Shown here one piece after another: positions 1 through 8,215 of a stretch of DNA of 36,108 bases (its first letter is position 1; each line of letters opens with the position of its first letter). The notes under the pieces were generated by a model. That model had not been told where the DNA came from, did no database searches, and saw nothing but the letters and a program-made list of their open reading frames with translations. Source of the DNA: JAGOUU01 sp964387745 (GTDB taxonomy: Bacteria > Pseudomonadota > Gammaproteobacteria > JAGOUU01); the NCBI GenBank assembly GCA_964387745.1, contig CAYLXL010000018.1, positions 1-36,108 of the forward strand, read 5' to 3'. The position numbers and the translations under genes were made by a program.

Positions 1-1
1 A

Positions 2-118
2 TGTAATTCTGCTCATGTAGATGTTTATGTTGATGTTGTTTTTAATCATATGGCCGGATTGGAAGATGGGCATGGAATACTTGGGACTATTTTTTCTCAT
101 TACGAATATAAAAATTTA
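2..118 (+). pseudogene. Alpha-amylase (GH13) fragment, cut by the window edge and lacking its C-terminal part
   Basis: Reading from base 2, the frame encodes a stretch containing VDVYVDVVFNHMAG. This is the typical form of GH13 conserved region I (D-x-V-x-N-H), the strand and loop carrying an Asp and the His of the alpha-amylase active site. The frame stays open to 334, but beyond about base 118 the translation no longer looks like an amylase and runs antisense to the gene at 116-838. Region I normally lies near residue 100 of a 400-500 aa enzyme, so most of the catalytic barrel is missing downstream. The 5' part lies outside the window. I infer a decayed or recombination-truncated amylase gene. 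The family call rests on one motif plus its flanks. Confidence 0.55.
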
Positions 119-838
119 TGTAACGCCCAACCTGTGCACCACCTCACACCTTCCCTCCACCACATCTGGCTCAGAAGTTTCAGAAGCTTCAGAAGTTATA
201 GTAATAATAGGTACATTATGCGGGTCAAAGTTATCACCTCGCCAAGATGTAGTTGCCAATCTCTGCACAGCCGTTTGACGACCTTGTTGATAACCGTCAG
301 TAATATTTGCACTAATATGTTCAGCGACAGTTAATACTCCTGTTTGCATAACAGCTGCTTCAACGCTCCCGATAGCCTTGCCTATGGTTCTGACTAGCCA
401 ATTAGTGTGTTCTAGTTCCTGCGTTGATGCCAGCGCTGCTCGCAAAGTTTCTCGCGCTTGGGGATTATTATGAAAATAAACGCTTAGTTGCGCATATACC
501 ACTTCTTGCTGATGATCAGCGATAGCATTTAACTTATCGATAGTATCTACTAACGAGCCTATTAATTGCCCTACGCCTTCAGCAAGATTGTGGACAGCTT
601 TATGCGCTGCTTCATGTGCTTTAGAAGCAACATAATGACCTCCGGTTGCAGCCGCGCTACCAAAAGCTTCAGACGCATGTGTAACAGTATCTCTCACAGC
701 ATGACCGATTTCAGCCCCTGAATGAACTAAATCTACTACTCCAACTAAAGTCTCACCCAGAGCCTCTAAAGTCTGTTGTTTATGTTCTTCTAACGTAGGA
801 TGACCAGGCTTTATTTCTTGAATATTCGAATTTATCAT
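116..838 (-). CDS. Hypothetical helix-rich protein, 240 aa
   Basis: I do not recognise this protein. The start is well supported: AAGGAG lies seven bases upstream of the ATG at 838. The sequence is Ala/His/Glu-rich and looks almost entirely alpha-helical. It has amphipathic stretches around residues 20-110 (many Ala and His, e.g. SKAHEAAHKAVHNLAEGVG) and 120-205. The C-terminus (about 210-230) is short and acidic with Ser/Glu repeats (SEASETSE). There is no signal peptide and no clear transmembrane segment. It lies just downstream of another unrecognised gene on the same strand (893-1582), 54 bp away, so the two may be cotranscribed. Lack of a recognisable family and the low-complexity ends would fit a lineage-specific or secreted protein, but that is inference. 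Confidence 0.75.
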   Translation of the reverse strand: MINSNIQEIKPGHPTLEEHKQQTLEALGETLVGVVDLVHSGAEIGHAVRDTVTHASEAFGSAAATGGHYVASKAHEAAHKAVHNLAEGVGQLIGSLVDTIDKLNAIADHQQEVVYAQLSVYFHNNPQARETLRAALASTQELEHTNWLVRTIGKAIGSVEAAVMQTGVLTVAEHISANITDGYQQGRQTAVQRLATTSWRGDNFDPHNVPIITITSEASETSEPDVVEGRCEVVHRLGVT

Positions 839-892
839 AATTAACTCCTTTTAATTAATCGCTCGAATATTATAAATAACACCCTAATGGCT

Positions 893-1582
893 CTAGGTCA
901 ATATAAACTGTAATGATTCTGTTTTATAATTTTCTTGTTCGACTAATGGTAATGGTAATAATGGTGAAGGTGGTGCTGATGGCGAAAAGAGAAGCAATCC
1001 ACCGCTTGCTTCTCTTGTTGATATAGCTAATGGCTCCCCTTCCATGTTCATTGGTGAAGTAATAACTGACGATAATTGAGGGCTTGATTCTATTGGCATG
1101 TCAGATTGTACTGAAACTAAGGTTTGTTGATCAGTACAAGATCCATGTGGCGCTGTATAACTAGCACCAATTGGTCCAGGCACAGTGGGATTATCAACCA
1201 ATCCTCTTAATACATCAGCAAAAGTTTCTGGCATAATTGAGTCTGGTAGTGGTGGAAGTAATGGCGAAGGAGATCCTGAAGATATATCACTTCTTTGATC
1301 GATACCCAAAGAAAAATTAGATAAATCTGATAATAGCTGCGATCGAGGATTATATGAAACACCTACCTCGTCTATAGGGCCTACTGGTTCATGAACAACT
1401 GGTTGAGTTGGTTCATCTAGACTTTCAGACATAGGATCTGACTCTAATAGCTGTACCTCTGGAGGATTCTCACTAAAGCTTACTGTCTTCTTAGGCGATT
1501 TCTCAGGTGATTTCTCAAGTAATTTCTCAGGCAATTTCCCAGCGGTGCGATTTTTCCCAAACCCAAAAAATTTGCTAAGCAT
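893..1582 (-). CDS. Hypothetical Ser/Pro-rich, probably disordered protein, 229 aa
   Basis: I do not recognise this protein. It begins MLSKFFGFGKNRT and then has a basic repeat-like stretch (LPEKLLEKSPEKSPKK, about residues 17-32). A long acidic, Pro- and Ser-rich region with little predicted structure follows, including two similar proline clusters (SPSPLLPPLPDS near 104-115 and SAPPSPLLPLPL near 205-216). There are no cysteine or catalytic patterns, signal peptide or membrane segment. GAGAG just upstream of the ATG is an acceptable ribosome binding site. Composition differs sharply from the metabolic genes nearby. Short linear motifs in a disordered chain are common in proteins that act on host partners, but there is no direct evidence of secretion here. 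Confidence 0.65.
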   Translation of the reverse strand: MLSKFFGFGKNRTAGKLPEKLLEKSPEKSPKKTVSFSENPPEVQLLESDPMSESLDEPTQPVVHEPVGPIDEVGVSYNPRSQLLSDLSNFSLGIDQRSDISSGSPSPLLPPLPDSIMPETFADVLRGLVDNPTVPGPIGASYTAPHGSCTDQQTLVSVQSDMPIESSPQLSSVITSPMNMEGEPLAISTREASGGLLLFSPSAPPSPLLPLPLVEQENYKTESLQFILT

Positions 1583-1620
1583 TAGTATTCTCTCAATTAT
1601 TTAACACTAGTAAAATAACT

Positions 1621-1857
1621 ATGATAACTAATCTGAGCGATTTATCAACTAGCTTTAAGAGTAGTTTTACTAAAACTTTAGAATATACCTTTATAATGAT
1701 TCTGCTATCTTTGCTCTGCGTTTATTTTGCAAACTTAGTTGAGAAGAAAGCCAGTGAAATAAACGATAAGCCTCCTCTTCAAGATCAATTTCTTGCAAAT
1801 GTCGTGATAGATGCTTGCGCTGTAGGCAGGATAATCATTTCAGCAATATTGACATGA
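1621..1857 (+). CDS. Possible small membrane protein, 78 aa
   Basis: This is a short frame with one hydrophobic segment (YTFIMILLSLLCVYFANLV, about residues 22-40) after a Ser/Thr-rich N-terminus. No ribosome binding site is visible. Its last 24 codons run antisense to the 3' end of the SDR gene (1785-2549), so that part is probably not an independently evolved sequence. It may be a real single-pass protein, a decayed gene reading into its neighbour, or chance in an AT-rich gap. It is listed because no other gene explains 1583-1784. Confidence 0.25.
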   Translation: MITNLSDLSTSFKSSFTKTLEYTFIMILLSLLCVYFANLVEKKASEINDKPPLQDQFLANVVIDACAVGRIIISAILT

Positions 1858-2549
1858 GCTGGACAGGCGGCACAATAAAGCACCGCATCAGCTACATCAT
1901 CAGGTGTAAGCGGAGTAAATCCTTGGTAAACTTGTTTAGCGCGTGTTTCGTCACCTTTGAATCTAATATTGCTAAAATTAGTTTCAACAGCACCAGGATC
2001 AACTGTACTGACTCTTATATTATTACCAGCTAAATCTAATCGTAGTCCTCGTGTTATAGCATCAACAGCATGCTTGGTTGCGCAATACACTGTACCCTTG
2101 GCATATACCTCATGTCCGGCAATTGAACCTATATTAATAATATGGCCTTTTTGACGAGTCAACATTAACTTAGCAACGGCCTGAGATACATATAATAAGC
2201 CTTTAATATTAGTATCTATCATCTGCTCCCAATCATCGACACTACCATCCTGTATGGTTTCAAGTCCAACCGCTAAACCTGCGTTATTGACTAGGATATC
2301 AATATTTTTCCATTTCAAGGGTAATTGTGAAATAACTGTTTGAACTTGAACGGAATCACGAACATCTAACTCAAAAGTATAGGCTTCAACATGAAATTCT
2401 TTATTTAAACTATCTGCTAATTTATTAACTAGTTCGAGACGACGTGCGCACAAAATTAATTTGGCACCTGCTTTAGCAAAAGATTTTGCACATGCAGCAC
2501 CAATACCACTTGAAGCACCCGTGATAAAAACTACTTTATTTTTTAACAT
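1785..2549 (-). CDS. Short-chain dehydrogenase/reductase, YdfG-like
   Basis: This is a classical SDR of 254 aa with a Rossmann fold. The cofactor-binding TGASSGIG motif is at residues 10-17, the structural NNAG motif is near 88-91, and the catalytic Ser plus YxxxK follow (NIGSIAG, then YCATK). The RR of CARRLELV after the second strand suggests NADP(H). The C-terminal EMIILPTAQAS resembles the NADP-dependent 3-hydroxy acid (serine/3-hydroxypropionate) dehydrogenase YdfG group; the exact substrate is inferred. The ATG at 2549 lies inside the end of the upstream serine hydrolase gene (14-base overlap), so the two are probably translationally coupled. Confidence 0.9.
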   Translation of the reverse strand: MLKNKVVFITGASSGIGAACAKSFAKAGAKLILCARRLELVNKLADSLNKEFHVEAYTFELDVRDSVQVQTVISQLPLKWKNIDILVNNAGLAVGLETIQDGSVDDWEQMIDTNIKGLLYVSQAVAKLMLTRQKGHIINIGSIAGHEVYAKGTVYCATKHAVDAITRGLRLDLAGNNIRVSTVDPGAVETNFSNIRFKGDETRAKQVYQGFTPLTPDDVADAVLYCAACPAHVNIAEMIILPTAQASITTFARN

Positions 2550-3669
2550 ATTTATTATTATTATTTAAAAACATTCCCCAGAATTCAAAACCCTTTTTGA
2601 CCGAAAAAGCATCATCCTGATTGGTCAAGAATATCATACCAAGTTCTTCTTCTGGCAAATAACCAATAAAAGAACGCACTCCTGATATATGACCAGAATG
2701 GAATATCAAACTTTTTTCGGGTTTATCTACATTTTGGATAATCCGCCAGCCAAGGCCGTAATATGATCTTAATTTCTTTTTTGGGAATCCCCAATCTATA
2801 TTCCATCTCATGAGATCGTAATTCGGCGTTACAGGAGTATGAAAAATATCCAAAGTTTCTTTGGATATTAAATCTGGCCGATAGCCAAAATTTAATTTAA
2901 ATACTTCAATCATGCCATCTAATGAAGCAAAAACCCCTGCAGCTGCTGGTACGACTTTTGGATAATACGGAGGCATGGGTAATAATTTAAAGAAAAAACG
3001 ACGCTTAGTCGAACGAACAACATGAGGATAGGCAACCGGTGTGTCTGGATCAATTGGCTCGATTTGAATCTCATTAGTGTGCAGCATGTCACGTAATTTT
3101 TTCATCGCAGCATCTAAATTTAAACTCTTAGAGTTTAAAGCTTCTTCAATTAAACTAAAGGTGGTATTACTATAAGAATAACAATTACCAGGATTACACA
3201 CTGGCTTTTGTGCTTCTAGCGTTTTTAATAATTTAGCACGACTATAGCCTACCTCAATTTCATTATTACCCGAAAACCTATACCCTGTTGTATGGCTCAA
3301 AATATTTTTCATTGTCACTGGATTTTGTAAGTAAGGGAGCTTGTAATGCTCATCCAAACTTAAGGTCCCATCCTCAACCATGAGGGCTAATGCTGAGGCA
3401 GATACAGCCTTAGAAACGGATGCTAAAGGAAAAAGAGTCTTAGGAGTAATGTGCTCGCTGAATTTGTCTTTTTGATAACCAAATGTACTCTTATATACCA
3501 CATGCCCTTTGTAAAGAATTGCTATTGCTCCTCCATGCACCTCATTCTTATGTGCATTTAAATTTTTAATGAAAGTTTCAATTCTCTGAGCTTTATCAGC
3601 TCGAGTGAAGTCAGAAGCTGCGAGCAATTGCTGGGTAAAAAAAACTAAAAATAAAATAAATATTCTCAT
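2536..3669 (-). CDS. Exported serine hydrolase, beta-lactamase / class C PBP family
   Basis: The mature region has the serine beta-lactamase-like fold signatures. The SxxK motif is SVSK in LASVSKAVSA, with the nucleophilic Ser. The second motif YxN is YSN in CYSYSNTTF. A late HSGHISG motif stands where KTG/HTG normally lies. Members act in the periplasm as DD-peptidases, esterases or related hydrolases; the substrate is not predictable. I chose the ATG at 3669 (377 aa) because it begins a good signal peptide (MRIFILFLVFFTQQLLAAS). The frame extends to an ATG at 3753, which would bury the signal sequence behind 28 atypical residues. Two Cys (CNPGNC) near the YxN motif could form a disulfide. 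It overlaps the SDR gene downstream. Confidence 0.85.
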   Translation of the reverse strand: MRIFILFLVFFTQQLLAASDFTRADKAQRIETFIKNLNAHKNEVHGGAIAILYKGHVVYKSTFGYQKDKFSEHITPKTLFPLASVSKAVSASALALMVEDGTLSLDEHYKLPYLQNPVTMKNILSHTTGYRFSGNNEIEVGYSRAKLLKTLEAQKPVCNPGNCYSYSNTTFSLIEEALNSKSLNLDAAMKKLRDMLHTNEIQIEPIDPDTPVAYPHVVRSTKRRFFFKLLPMPPYYPKVVPAAAGVFASLDGMIEVFKLNFGYRPDLISKETLDIFHTPVTPNYDLMRWNIDWGFPKKKLRSYYGLGWRIIQNVDKPEKSLIFHSGHISGVRSFIGYLPEEELGMIFLTNQDDAFSVKKGFEFWGMFLNNNNKYVKK

Positions 3670-3778
3670 AAAACTAATATAACTATAAATATACACTTCA
3701 TCAAATATATGCTTAAATAAAATCAAACGAGAGTAGAACATTTTATTAATCATTAATCAACTTAATTATTAAATTTGT

Positions 3779-3807
3779 TTGTCTTCTAAGTCTCGCGGCT
3801 GTATTAT
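3779..3807 (+). promoter_or_regulatory. Candidate sigma-70 promoter for the MFS transporter gene
   Basis: TTGTCT (3779-3784) and TATTAT (3802-3807) are separated by 17 bases and lie about 40 bases before the ATG at 3846. Match to consensus is 4/6 and 5/6. The spacer is relatively GC-rich for this region. It sits in the divergent gap with the serine hydrolase gene. Confidence 0.4.
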
Positions 3808-3845
3808 TACTCTCTTTTGTATCTTTGTAATACTAATGTAATCTA

Positions 3846-5066
3846 ATGGTAGAAGAAAAAAAACAATTAAATATAATATTACTTATTGTCTTCATTGGTT
3901 TCATGGGTGCATCATTACCTTATACTATTTTTGCGCCATTATTTCTTAATCATACTCATAGCATAGATCTAATACCCGCAAACTGGAATCTCAGTAATCG
4001 AGGGTTGATGCTTGGTATTGCTTTAGCCGCCTATCCTTTTGGTCAATTTTTTGGCTCACCACTATTAGGTGGTTTATCAGACCGCTATGGTAGAAAATTT
4101 ATGTTAATTTTAAGTTTGAGCTTAAGCGCTATAGGACATTTGCTAGCTGCTATTTCATTAACAATACATTCATTATCTTTATTGTTATTTAGTCGTTTTT
4201 TTACTGGACTAATGGAAGGTAATATTGCCATTGTGCAATCTATGGCAGGTGACTTCAAACATATCCGTAAAGAATTTAGTTTCGGCAGAATTTTTGCAAT
4301 CGGATCTATGGGATATATTTTAGGACCTTTATTGGGCGGCATTATTTCTGACAACAAAATTTACCATGCTTTTTCTTATGCTCTACCCTTTTATGTAGCC
4401 ACATTTGTAGCTCTCATTACTGTCTTTTTGTCGGCAACACAATTAACAGTTTTCGAACAAAATTCTAATAACATAGCCCTTTTACAACGCTTTAATTTCT
4501 ACAAGCGCCTTAAAGTACTGTTCAGCAGACGTAAGTTAAAAAACTTATTGATAGTAAGCATTATATTTACCTTTGCAGTTGATATATTTTATGAGTTTGG
4601 ACCAGTATATTTGACATTACTATGGCAAATGTCTCCCTCTCAAATAGCAATTTATAATACAACTTTATGTTTTGGCTTAATCTTAGGTAGTTTCAATTTA
4701 GCAAGCTTATCTTTTTTTAACACACGCACGATGATTATCATCTCTATGCTAATTACTGCTACTGCCTTTGGCTTGATGGTATTGTTTCAGCAAGTAATAC
4801 TGACACTATTTTTATTCTTTTTAGCAGGCTTGGGAATTGCTGGCACATCGACTAGATTGAACGTGCAAATTTCTAATAATGCTGACAAACATATTCATGG
4901 TGAAACTATTGGCAATCAATTTGGCTTGCGTATGCTTGGTGACAGCATAATTTGTTTACTAGGCGGTATTATGATAGCCCATAATGCGCTGTTACCTATC
5001 TTTCTTAGCACTTTGATTGCAATCACGGCTTTTATTTTTTATCATCGCGCTTCGAAAAATTTTTAG
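3846..5066 (+). CDS. Major facilitator superfamily transporter (drug-efflux-like)
   Basis: A 406-aa, very hydrophobic protein with about 12 membrane segments. It carries MFS motif A between helices 2 and 3 (GGLSDRYGRKFML, about residues 78-90). The N-terminal half resembles the TetA/Bcr-type 12-TM drug:H+ antiporters in length and motif placement. A Gly-rich helix-5-like segment (AIGSMGYILGPLLGG) matches the antiporter motif C region (GPxxGG). The substrate cannot be predicted. The gene is separate from the serine hydrolase on its left (divergent) and overlaps the 3' end of the GGDEF-EAL gene by 35 bases tail to tail (5032-5066). Confidence 0.88.
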   Translation: MVEEKKQLNIILLIVFIGFMGASLPYTIFAPLFLNHTHSIDLIPANWNLSNRGLMLGIALAAYPFGQFFGSPLLGGLSDRYGRKFMLILSLSLSAIGHLLAAISLTIHSLSLLLFSRFFTGLMEGNIAIVQSMAGDFKHIRKEFSFGRIFAIGSMGYILGPLLGGIISDNKIYHAFSYALPFYVATFVALITVFLSATQLTVFEQNSNNIALLQRFNFYKRLKVLFSRRKLKNLLIVSIIFTFAVDIFYEFGPVYLTLLWQMSPSQIAIYNTTLCFGLILGSFNLASLSFFNTRTMIIISMLITATAFGLMVLFQQVILTLFLFFLAGLGIAGTSTRLNVQISNNADKHIHGETIGNQFGLRMLGDSIICLLGGIMIAHNALLPIFLSTLIAITAFIFYHRASKNF

Positions 5067-6411
5067 CATAATAATCTCGAAACTCGACTAGCGAGATAGC
5101 CGGAGAATAGCAATAACCTTGAGCATAGCTGCATCCTAGCCCTATGAGTTCTTGCAGTTGTTTTGCGTCATCGACACGCTTAGCCATAACTTTTATATGT
5201 AAGTGTTGCGCCAACATGATTATTCCTGTTTTGGTCTTGCCATCATCATGTACGGAATCAAAATATTTATTATCAATTTTTAAGATATCAATCGGCAAAG
5301 TAATTAACTGATTTAAGCTAGATATACCTATACCAAAATCATCTAAACATATTTTTATACCTAGATCACGGATCCGATTTAAACGCTTTCTAATAATTTC
5401 AAAATTTGTTTTGAAGCACTCTTCGGTAAGCTCAATGGTTAAATACTCTACTGGTTTACCATTGTTTTTGAGCTCAGATAAATAGTTAATAAAATCATCG
5501 TTAGCTAATTGCCTAGGCTCAACGTTAATTGCTATTCTAAAATTTATAGCACCTTGATAGCTGTGTGTTTTAATCAATTCTACAGCCTGATTTAAAACAT
5601 AGTAGCCAATAGAATTTATATATTCCGTATTAGCTATATAAGGTAAAAATTTATTTGGCATTACTATGCCTTTTTTAGGATGGTGCCAACGAATAAAGCT
5701 CTCTGCACCTATAATTTGATTATTTTGAATATCATATTGTGGCTGTAGTAAAATCTCAAAATCATTATTGACTAAAGACTGCCTGATATCATGAATAATA
5801 TCATTTTTTCTTTTAGCTACATTATTTAACTGCTTGTTGAAATACTGTGCTCTATTTTTACCCTTTCGTTTGGCTTCATACATCGCTGTATCAGCATTCG
5901 CCAGTAGATCTTTACAATTTAATCCATCAAAAGGGTAAATCGTTATGCCTAAACTAGAACTGATTTGCCAGCTTTCACTATCAATATTATATGGACTGCT
6001 TATGGCAGCTAATATTTTATCTGCGATAATACTCACACCTATTCTGTTTTCTACTCTTGACAACAAAATAACAAACTCATCACCACCTAACCTGGCTACA
6101 AGATCTGTAGATCGAGTGTTTCTAATCAGACGTTGTGCAGTTTCTTTTAAAACCAAGTCGCCTACTGCATGACCGGCTTTGTCGTTAATATTTTTGAAAC
6201 CATCTAAGTCCATAAAAAATACAGCAAGTAAGTGATTGTTAATACACGCCTGTTCGATAGCCGAGGCAATATGTTCTTGTAGTAAGATCCTATTTGGCAA
6301 ATCAGTTAAAGCATCATGAGTAGCAATATATTTTTGGTTATAAGAATTATTGATGGTGTTTTCACTAATTTCTTCTATTTTAATATTATGATTATTTTTA
6401 TTGTTAGACAT
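5032..6411 (-). CDS. GGDEF-EAL protein: probable diguanylate cyclase with degenerate EAL domain
   Basis: A soluble 459-aa protein with no membrane segment and no recognisable sensor domain beyond a ~30-residue Asn-rich leader. The GGDEF domain (about 30-195) is complete: HDALTDLPNR, the metal-binding FFMDLDGFK, and RLGGDEF. An RSTD inhibitory I-site lies five residues before GGDEF. The EAL domain (about 205-455) keeps the first Glu (AESFIRW instead of EALLRW), Asn (INVEP), ELTEE, DDFGIG and LKID. The conserved AEGVE motif, which supplies catalytic acidic residues, reads AKRVD. Phosphodiesterase activity is therefore doubtful; c-di-GMP synthesis under product feedback is likely. It lies upstream of a Wsp-like chemosensory operon that lacks its own GGDEF output gene. 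Confidence 0.92.
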   Translation of the reverse strand: MSNNKNNHNIKIEEISENTINNSYNQKYIATHDALTDLPNRILLQEHIASAIEQACINNHLLAVFFMDLDGFKNINDKAGHAVGDLVLKETAQRLIRNTRSTDLVARLGGDEFVILLSRVENRIGVSIIADKILAAISSPYNIDSESWQISSSLGITIYPFDGLNCKDLLANADTAMYEAKRKGKNRAQYFNKQLNNVAKRKNDIIHDIRQSLVNNDFEILLQPQYDIQNNQIIGAESFIRWHHPKKGIVMPNKFLPYIANTEYINSIGYYVLNQAVELIKTHSYQGAINFRIAINVEPRQLANDDFINYLSELKNNGKPVEYLTIELTEECFKTNFEIIRKRLNRIRDLGIKICLDDFGIGISSLNQLITLPIDILKIDNKYFDSVHDDGKTKTGIIMLAQHLHIKVMAKRVDDAKQLQELIGLGCSYAQGYCYSPAISLVEFRDYYAKNFSKRDDKK

Positions 6412-6585
6412 TTTATTATCTCATTGATTACTATATTTATACTATCTATCAACCACTCGTATATCTTAAAGTATAGACAATGCTTGGTGTTTAGAAGAAA
6501 TATTACTGTCGGATATTTTCATAACCCTATCGCATCACAAAAAACTGCTATATATTAATATTATTGAAATATATATAAATTATTT

Positions 6586-7959
6586 ATGACCAAAATTATT
6601 TCTTCTAAAACATGGTTGGTTTTTTATGGAACTATTCTGGCGCTTATATTTTTGTTAGCGCTTGTGCTCTATAGTTATGGTTTATTAGCAAACCATGCAG
6701 GAGTTACGACAAACTACCTAACTAGTAAAACTAATCCGGTATTACAGGTTCTTGTCGGCTTATTACTGATTATAGTTTTAGCCAGAGTCTTACATTTGTT
6801 TCTGAGTAAACTGTATCAACCTAGAGTTATTAGTGAGATGATTGCAGGTATTTTGATTGGCCCATCATTTTTCGGCTTATTCTGGCCAGAATTCTATAAC
6901 AGCTTGTTTTCACAAGCGACAGTCTCATACTTTGGCATTATAGCGCAAATCAGTATTATAATTTATATGTTTATTATTGGTATAAAATTTAACTCACACG
7001 AACTACAAGACAATAACCAATCTGTAATTGCTACTGCAAAAGCAACCGTTATATTTCCTTTTATTTTAGGTATTTTTACTGCAGCCTGGCTATATACTCA
7101 TCCTTATTTTATGGGAATAGATGAAAATGACGTTAGTTTCTCAGTGTTCTCGCTGTTTATTGGTGTCAGCATGTCGATTACGGCATTTCCTGTGTTAGCA
7201 AGAATCATTACCGATCAGAATTTACAGAATACCACTTTGGGTAGCTTAGCTATGACTTGTGCTTCCCTAAATGACGTAGCTGCTTGGTGCTTATTAGCCC
7301 TAGTAATAGGCATTAGCAAAACTGCTGTGAGTAGCGCTATAGCAACTATAATCTTGACTGTTGTATTTATTGCAACGATGATGCTTGTAATTAAACCGCT
7401 AGCGCTTAATCTTTCTCGTTATGTGGCTAAAAAGCATTATACAGATGAGCAGCAAATTGCACTGATTTTAATAACCTTGTTAATCTCTGCGATACTCGCT
7501 GAGTACATCGGCATTCATGCTATTTTTGGGGCATTTATATTGGGCGTAATTACCCCAAGAGATAATCAAGCTATTAATTCATTAGTTGATAAACTACATG
7601 ATGTAATGTGTGTATTATTTTTACCTACTTTTTTTGCATATATAGGCATAAAAACACAAATTACTTTGATTAATTCAAGTACAAGTTGGTTAATATGTGC
7701 AACAATAATTACAATAGCGATGCTAGGTAAGCTTGGCGGCACTTATTTTAGCGCTAGGCTGTTTGGTCTGAATAAAAATTTAGCCTTGAAGCTTGGCTTT
7801 TTAATGAATACTCGTGGTCTCGTAGAACTAATTGTTTTAAATATAGGGCTTGAAGCCGGCATTATCTCTTATCAATTATTTGCAATCTTAGTAGTGATGG
7901 CTTTGGTTACTACCTGCTCTACAGGCCCGGCATTGCATTACCTAAAATCTAAAGCTTAA
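6586..7959 (+). CDS. CPA2-family cation:proton antiporter
   Basis: A 457-aa integral membrane protein with about 12-13 helices and the Na+/H+ exchanger (Pfam PF00999-type) pattern. The N-terminal QPRVISEMIAGILIGPS motif is characteristic of the KefB/CHX/NapA-like CPA2 branch. TAFPVLARI and a following LNDVAAW (Asp in the ion-binding helix) are also present. GAFILGVITPR and a late TRGLVELI segment match conserved helices. There is no C-terminal TrkA-N (RCK) domain, so this is not a full KefB/C; it is a minimal exchanger for K+ or Na+ against H+. No convincing ribosome binding site is visible. It is followed by a 12-bp tandem repeat and then the chemosensory operon. Confidence 0.88.
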   Translation: MTKIISSKTWLVFYGTILALIFLLALVLYSYGLLANHAGVTTNYLTSKTNPVLQVLVGLLLIIVLARVLHLFLSKLYQPRVISEMIAGILIGPSFFGLFWPEFYNSLFSQATVSYFGIIAQISIIIYMFIIGIKFNSHELQDNNQSVIATAKATVIFPFILGIFTAAWLYTHPYFMGIDENDVSFSVFSLFIGVSMSITAFPVLARIITDQNLQNTTLGSLAMTCASLNDVAAWCLLALVIGISKTAVSSAIATIILTVVFIATMMLVIKPLALNLSRYVAKKHYTDEQQIALILITLLISAILAEYIGIHAIFGAFILGVITPRDNQAINSLVDKLHDVMCVLFLPTFFAYIGIKTQITLINSSTSWLICATIITIAMLGKLGGTYFSARLFGLNKNLALKLGFLMNTRGLVELIVLNIGLEAGIISYQLFAILVVMALVTTCSTGPALHYLKSKA

Positions 7960-7978
7960 ATTCTAATCATATTTTTTT

Positions 7979-8074
7979 TATATCAGTTTTTTATCTTAAT
8001 CTTTATCTCAGTCTTGATCTTAGCCTTTATCTTAGCCTTTATCTTAGCCTTTATTTTAGTCTTTATATTAGTTT
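7979..8074. repeat. 12-bp imperfect tandem repeat, about 8 copies
   Basis: Consecutive 12-base units follow the consensus TTATCTTAGCCT: 7991-8002, 8003-8014, 8015-8026, 8027-8038, 8039-8050, 8051-8062 and 8063-8074, with a weaker unit at 7979-7990. Units at 8027 and 8039 are identical; divergence rises toward both ends, a typical microsatellite/minisatellite pattern. It lies in the spacer between the antiporter and the chemosensory operon. No open frame with a start uses it. The rest of 7960-8215 is AT-rich with no clear promoter or terminator that I can support. Confidence 0.85.
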
Positions 8075-8215
8075 ACTGATTGAAAATACGCCCTTGTGAG
8101 ACTATATTTTACATAAGATATAAAATTCAGTAGACTAGATTACTATCTTGTTCTATTTAAATCAGTTTAGATTAATTTAGTTTAATTTGATTTATAACGA
8201 TAATAAAAAATATTT

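Noticed and set aside
5032..6411. True WspR (REC-GGDEF) output protein
   Set aside because: There is no receiver domain; the N-terminus is a short Asn-rich leader and the gene is outside the operon on the other strand.
7979..8074. Coding repeat (alternating Leu/Ser or Lys/Ala-type peptide)
   Set aside because: No start codon or ribosome binding site leads into it in any frame long enough to be a gene.
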